Source of the DNA: Methanobacteriota archaeon
GTDB taxonomy: Archaea > Thermoplasmatota > Poseidoniia > Poseidoniales > Poseidoniaceae
Reading direction: 5' to 3'
Length of the DNA stretch: 45,943 nt
NCBI GenBank assembly: GCA_004195515.1
Contig: PSPR01000013.1
Span: 1-45,943 of the forward strand
The notes beneath the pieces are model-generated. The model was not told where the DNA came from, ran no database searches, and saw only the letters and a list, made by a program, of their open reading frames with translations. Shown here in pieces: positions 43,162 through 45,943 of this stretch. The translations under genes were made by a program, and so were the position numbers. Numbering within the stretch: the first letter of the stretch is position 1; each line of letters opens with the position of its first letter.

Positions 43162-43488
43162 TTTTCTACTGACGATAATACTCGCTGCCCGCCAAGCATC
43201 GAAAACCGACCACACATAGAGAAAAACCCAAAGAATTAGTGTGAACGACAGAGGGATTTGCAATAAGAAAAAATCAGTACCTCGGCGGTGGTTACGGTTG
43301 AAGTGTTGGCCTAAGTAGAGGAAAGGGACCAATGCTAGAATCATTGCAATGACAGGTCTGAAAGTACCCCAAATACCGATTCCTGCGGTAATTTCGTGCC
43401 AAATTTGTCTAATGATTGCGAAAAAGCCGAATCGAGGTTGCTTTGAAGGCACACTCACCTCGATAACCTCGACATCTTCGTCATCCAT
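43156..43488 (-). CDS. Small two-TM membrane protein, unknown
   Basis: This 110-residue protein has an acidic start (MDDEDVEVIEVSVPS) and two hydrophobic segments at about 38-60 and 73-97 with a basic loop between (HFNRNHRRG). No family recognised. The ATG is only 16 nt from the divergent start of the Pcp-Nudix fusion, with no ribosome-binding site, so the transcript may be leaderless. Confidence 0.62.
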   Translation of the reverse strand: MDDEDVEVIEVSVPSKQPRFGFFAIIRQIWHEITAGIGIWGTFRPVIAMILALVPFLYLGQHFNRNHRRGTDFFLLQIPLSFTLILWVFLYVWSVFDAWRAASIIVSRKS

Positions 43489-43504
43489 GTATTAGGGGGC
43501 TAAA

Positions 43505-44500
43505 ATGGGATTACTTGTCAACATGACGATGAAAATGCTCAAAGTTAGACCGCTTTTAGCCCAGTTGATGCCTAAGCCAATTCTCGTATCCGGCTTTGAG
43601 CCATTTGGAAACCATAAGACGAATATTTCCAAAAAGGTTGCTTTAGAAGTGAACGGATTATCGGTTCGCGGTCACACAATAGAATCAAAAATATTGAGCG
43701 TTGATTTGGCTGGAGCAAAATATGTATCTCAACAGCTCAGTGAACAGGACTTTGCAGCGATTATTCATTTAGGTCTGGCAGAGAATGCCAAGGTACCTCG
43801 GATTGAGTTGAAAGCAAAAGATATTCTTGATTTCAGAATTCCTGATAATTCGGGTCGCCAAATAAAAGATTCGATAATTTCCGGGGAAGGAGATTTGTTT
43901 TCGAAAATTGAAATTGATGATTGGGATATTGCCACGATGATCAGCCAACCGATAATAAGCGAAGATGCGGGAGAATTCCTTTGCAACGAAGTTCTTTATC
44001 GGACTCTGCACGCTCTCAATGATAACACTCCTTGTTTTTTCTTACATTTGCCCCCTATTTGTGAAGATCCGGTCGGTTTGGTTTTACAATGTTTAGACCG
44101 GATGCTACGTCCACCTTGTTTAGATGTGGGTGCAGGTGCGATTATTAGCGCTGGAAAATTCTTGGCAGCTAGGCGTGCTCCCAAAGAAAAACATGCAGGT
44201 TGGTGGGAATTTCCTGGAGGGAAATTTGAGCCTGGTGAAGACGCGGTTGATTGTTTGAGACGTGAGATCAGAGAGGAGTTGGAACTTGAGGTTGAGGTTG
44301 GAGAAGAGGTTGGTATTTGGATTTATGATCATGGTGATGTGGTCGTCAGGCTTCATGTTCGGCGCTGTACCATAATTTCCGGTGAGATGAAATTGAATAA
44401 TCACGACAAGGTCCAATGGTGTACAAAAGACGACGAAGTGGACTGGTTAGGTCCAGACCAAGAAATAGCATCTGCAATAATCGGCCATATTTCCAATTGA
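43505..44500 (+). CDS. Pyroglutamyl peptidase (C15) fused to a Nudix hydrolase
   Basis: Residues about 25-200 are a pyroglutamyl peptidase I: ILVSGFEPFG, then Glu101 in RIELKA, Cys160 in DAGEFLCNEVLY and His181 in FFLHLPP, the family's Glu-Cys-His set. Residues 208-331 are a MutT-type Nudix domain with GWWEFPGG, the box G-x5-E (Gly239, Glu245) and REIREEL (253-259) all intact. The first half removes N-terminal pyroglutamate from peptides; the second hydrolyses nucleoside diphosphate-x compounds such as oxidised dNTPs. Combined length of 331 fits one copy of each. AGGGGGC lies just before ATG 43505. No frameshift separates them, so the fusion is real in this assembly. Confidence 0.85.
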   Translation: MGLLVNMTMKMLKVRPLLAQLMPKPILVSGFEPFGNHKTNISKKVALEVNGLSVRGHTIESKILSVDLAGAKYVSQQLSEQDFAAIIHLGLAENAKVPRIELKAKDILDFRIPDNSGRQIKDSIISGEGDLFSKIEIDDWDIATMISQPIISEDAGEFLCNEVLYRTLHALNDNTPCFFLHLPPICEDPVGLVLQCLDRMLRPPCLDVGAGAIISAGKFLAARRAPKEKHAGWWEFPGGKFEPGEDAVDCLRREIREELELEVEVGEEVGIWIYDHGDVVVRLHVRRCTIISGEMKLNNHDKVQWCTKDDEVDWLGPDQEIASAIIGHISN

Positions 44501-44510
44501 CAAAATTTCA

Positions 44511-44942
44511 TCAGCTAAGCATTATTCTGATTGGAAACATGATCATTAAAAAAATGACTAAGGGTGCTATTGCGGAATAGAATAGGCCTTTGTGAACGAT
44601 TTCTTTGCGAATTTTTTCCCCAAGAATCCAGATGAGAAGGGAGAGGTAGGATACTGTGACTCCGGTAATCATCATTCCAATTGGACCGACTATAATCAAT
44701 CCCCCATATCCACTAGGAGGTTCAATCCAGAAATATACCAGCATAATCAGAAACAAAACCAGACCAATAACGAAGATTACTACTGCAACAATATTCGTCC
44801 ATTTCAGAATATTCTTCAATGACCATTTCTTTTGGTTACTCCAAGAGAATTCTTCATCACAGTAAGGGCACTCAAACAATCCATATTCGCCTTCTTCCAA
44901 TTCGATATCTTCTTCACAATGAGGACATAGGATATCGCCCAT
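44511..44942 (-). CDS. Zinc-ribbon membrane protein
   Basis: Starting at ATG 44942 the 143-residue product begins MGDILCPHCEEDIELEEGEY and holds a second pair CPYC, so four Cys form a zinc ribbon at about 6-28. Three hydrophobic segments follow (about 46-68, 74-100 and 115-138). A longer form to 45116 exists, but its extra 58 residues look unstructured and the zinc ribbon normally opens such proteins. GGAAGT lies just before the chosen ATG. Function unknown. It ends 10 nt from the convergent Pcp-Nudix gene. Confidence 0.62.
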   Translation of the reverse strand: MGDILCPHCEEDIELEEGEYGLFECPYCDEEFSWSNQKKWSLKNILKWTNIVAVVIFVIGLVLFLIMLVYFWIEPPSGYGGLIIVGPIGMMITGVTVSYLSLLIWILGEKIRKEIVHKGLFYSAIAPLVIFLMIMFPIRIMLS

Positions 44943-45115
44943 GTTACTTCCATTAATTGCTACTGAATAAGTGTTGAGCCATTCATCTTGGTTTTTTGGT
45001 GGTCTAATACAGACAACCGACATATCATCTCCATAAAGTCGCAAGGGGTCATCCCAAACCGCTCTGTATTTGATAATTAGAAGCCGATTAATTGATATGT
45101 ACGCTAATTTGAACA

Positions 45116-45241
45116 ATGGTTGTGACTGATGAAGACTCGAAGGATAGTGGCTGGAATTGGGTTATAGGATATTTTGCAGCAGGACCTGTATTCATGCTGT
45201 TGTTGATTGTTGCAAGTTGGCTCGTTTCAAAAATGATTTGA
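45116..45241 (+). CDS. 41-residue single-TM protein
   Basis: An ATG at 45116 opens a frame coding for a polar start (MVVTDEDSKDSGWNW) and one hydrophobic helix (about 16-37, ending VASWLVSKMI). This is a typical small membrane protein layout, with a charged outside, aromatic edge and Lys at the end. It is divergent from the zinc-ribbon protein. No ribosome-binding site is clear. It is too short for usual gene calls. Confidence 0.45.
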   Translation: MVVTDEDSKDSGWNWVIGYFAAGPVFMLLLIVASWLVSKMI

Positions 45242-45439
45242 CATCGAAGGATGTTGTAAATAGCATTCAAGCAGAGGGTACCATGCGGGGTACAGACGGA
45301 GTTGACATCGGCAGCGGATTCAGGATGGGATGTCAGGCTTATTCATCACTCAGTTCGATTTGTTTAACCCTATTTATCCTGAGAAAATGGGTTTTGTGTA
45401 GGGGTTATATTTATTTACACAACATTATCTCCCAAGGTA
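45242..45439. promoter_or_regulatory. Intergenic region with promoter of the next secreted-protein gene
   Basis: TTATATTTA at 45405-45413 lies 27-35 nt before ATG 45440, a good archaeal TATA position for a nearly leaderless transcript. AAGGT precedes the ATG. A short inverted repeat GTACC/GGTAC (45278-45293) follows the 41-residue gene. No other gene is convincing here. Confidence 0.5.
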
Positions 45440-45943
45440 ATGTTTGCAAGTAATACACATGCTCGGCTTCGTAGCCTGATGTTATCTTTGATTATGTTCG
45501 CCTCGGTTTTTGCCGGGATGGCGGCCTTAACACCTGCTGTTGGTGCCGATTCTGGGCGGTCAACTGGGTATGAAGAATTAGTGGTTTCAGTACCTGATAC
45601 CTATTATGATAGAGGTTCAGATATACCTCTCACAATTGTAGCAACTAATTTAGATCCTGCAACTGAATATACGTTAACTTATACTCTATGTGATTTTGAA
45701 TCTATGGGCAATATTGACGATCAATGGTGTTACCCATTGGAAGATTGGACAAATAATGGTGAACCAGTAATTTCTGGTACTGTCGATATTGGTTCTGGAA
45801 ATAATTACCATATGACAACAATCACAATTACCGATCCAGGATGTTGTGGAGAAGTTGAATGGGATTCTACATTGCAACAAGAGGTAATGGATGGTTTAGA
45901 AAACGGCTCTTATGGATTTATAGTTTCGCTTGATGTTCAAGAT
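45440..45943 (+). CDS. N-terminal part of a secreted surface protein (runs off the window)
   Basis: ATG 45440 opens a frame that stays open for 168 codons to the window end. The signal peptide is clear (MFASNTHARLRSLMLSLIMF, then cleavage near AVGA at about residue 36). The mature part is beta-rich with an early Cys (TLCDFE), another in DQWCY and a Cys-Cys pair (DPGCCGEVEWD). It resembles the first Ig-like domain of a large MGII-type surface protein. Length and anchor are unknown. Confidence 0.75.
   Translation, partial: MFASNTHARLRSLMLSLIMFASVFAGMAALTPAVGADSGRSTGYEELVVSVPDTYYDRGSDIPLTIVATNLDPATEYTLTYTLCDFESMGNIDDQWCYPLEDWTNNGEPVISGTVDIGSGNNYHMTTITITDPGCCGEVEWDSTLQQEVMDGLENGSYGFIVSLDVQD

Noticed and set aside
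44943-45116. 58-residue N-terminal extension of the zinc-ribbon protein
   Set aside because: The zinc ribbon begins right after a Met with a ribosome-binding site; the extension has no clear features.
45157-45453. 98-codon plus-strand frame
   Set aside because: Crosses the 41-residue gene, the TATA box and the start of the next secreted protein; low protein character.

Overview
The window looks like a chromosomal segment of a planktonic Marine Group II archaeon (Candidatus Poseidoniales/Poseidoniia). The evidence is gene content: an archaeal lipid gene (CarS), an AglB/STT3 oligosaccharyltransferase, three proteins with archaeal class III (pilin-type) signal sequences, a PGF-like C-terminal anchor, and several giant acidic secreted proteins with one C-terminal membrane helix. 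This placement is inference; no rRNA or tRNA gene was seen. No CRISPR array, insertion sequence, integrase or replication origin was found.

Layout. 1-1360: a partial minus-strand membrane protein, a frameshifted small lipoprotein, and a nickel superoxide dismutase (sodN) overlapping its maturation protease (sodX). 1496-3676: two plus-strand envelope proteins, one ending in a PGF/TM/Arg-Arg sorting-like tail. 3677-6761: three minus-strand genes, namely an acylphosphatase-like protein with a coiled coil made of 21-bp DNA repeats, a secreted single-anchor protein, and carS. 6852-8102: purD. 8375-17902: one 9.5-kb gene joining an unusual N-terminal membrane module, an STT3 core and a tail of about 1,775 residues. 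It is followed by a membrane-anchored subtilase and a 1,416-residue beta-helix/Ig-like receptor-like protein with a promoter-rich leader. 23643-26168: a winged-helix/STAND-ATPase/TPR regulator, directly convergent with a three-gene pilin-like operon (29769 to 26169). 29829-30647: a YycJ-like metallo-beta-lactamase-fold hydrolase. 30837-43161: two giant surface proteins (a Ca-binding-repeat protein and a 1,779-residue anchored protein), an unknown 144-residue protein and a zinc-protease lipoprotein, the last three in a tight operon. 43156-45943: a two-TM protein, a pyroglutamyl-peptidase/Nudix fusion, a zinc-ribbon membrane protein, a 41-residue membrane protein and the start of another secreted protein.

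How it fits together (inference): most of the DNA encodes cell-surface machinery. It includes a glycosyltransferase that could decorate surface proteins, large repeat proteins that could bind calcium or polymers, surface proteases, pilin-like subunits and a large regulator beside them. Peptidases fit a protein- and peptide-degrading heterotroph. The housekeeping genes (carS, purD, sodN/sodX) are interspersed. The strongest candidates for something undescribed are the tripartite giant oligosaccharyltransferase, the pilin triad facing the STAND regulator, the Pcp-Nudix fusion, and the tryptophan motifs on cytoplasmic tails of the giant surface proteins.
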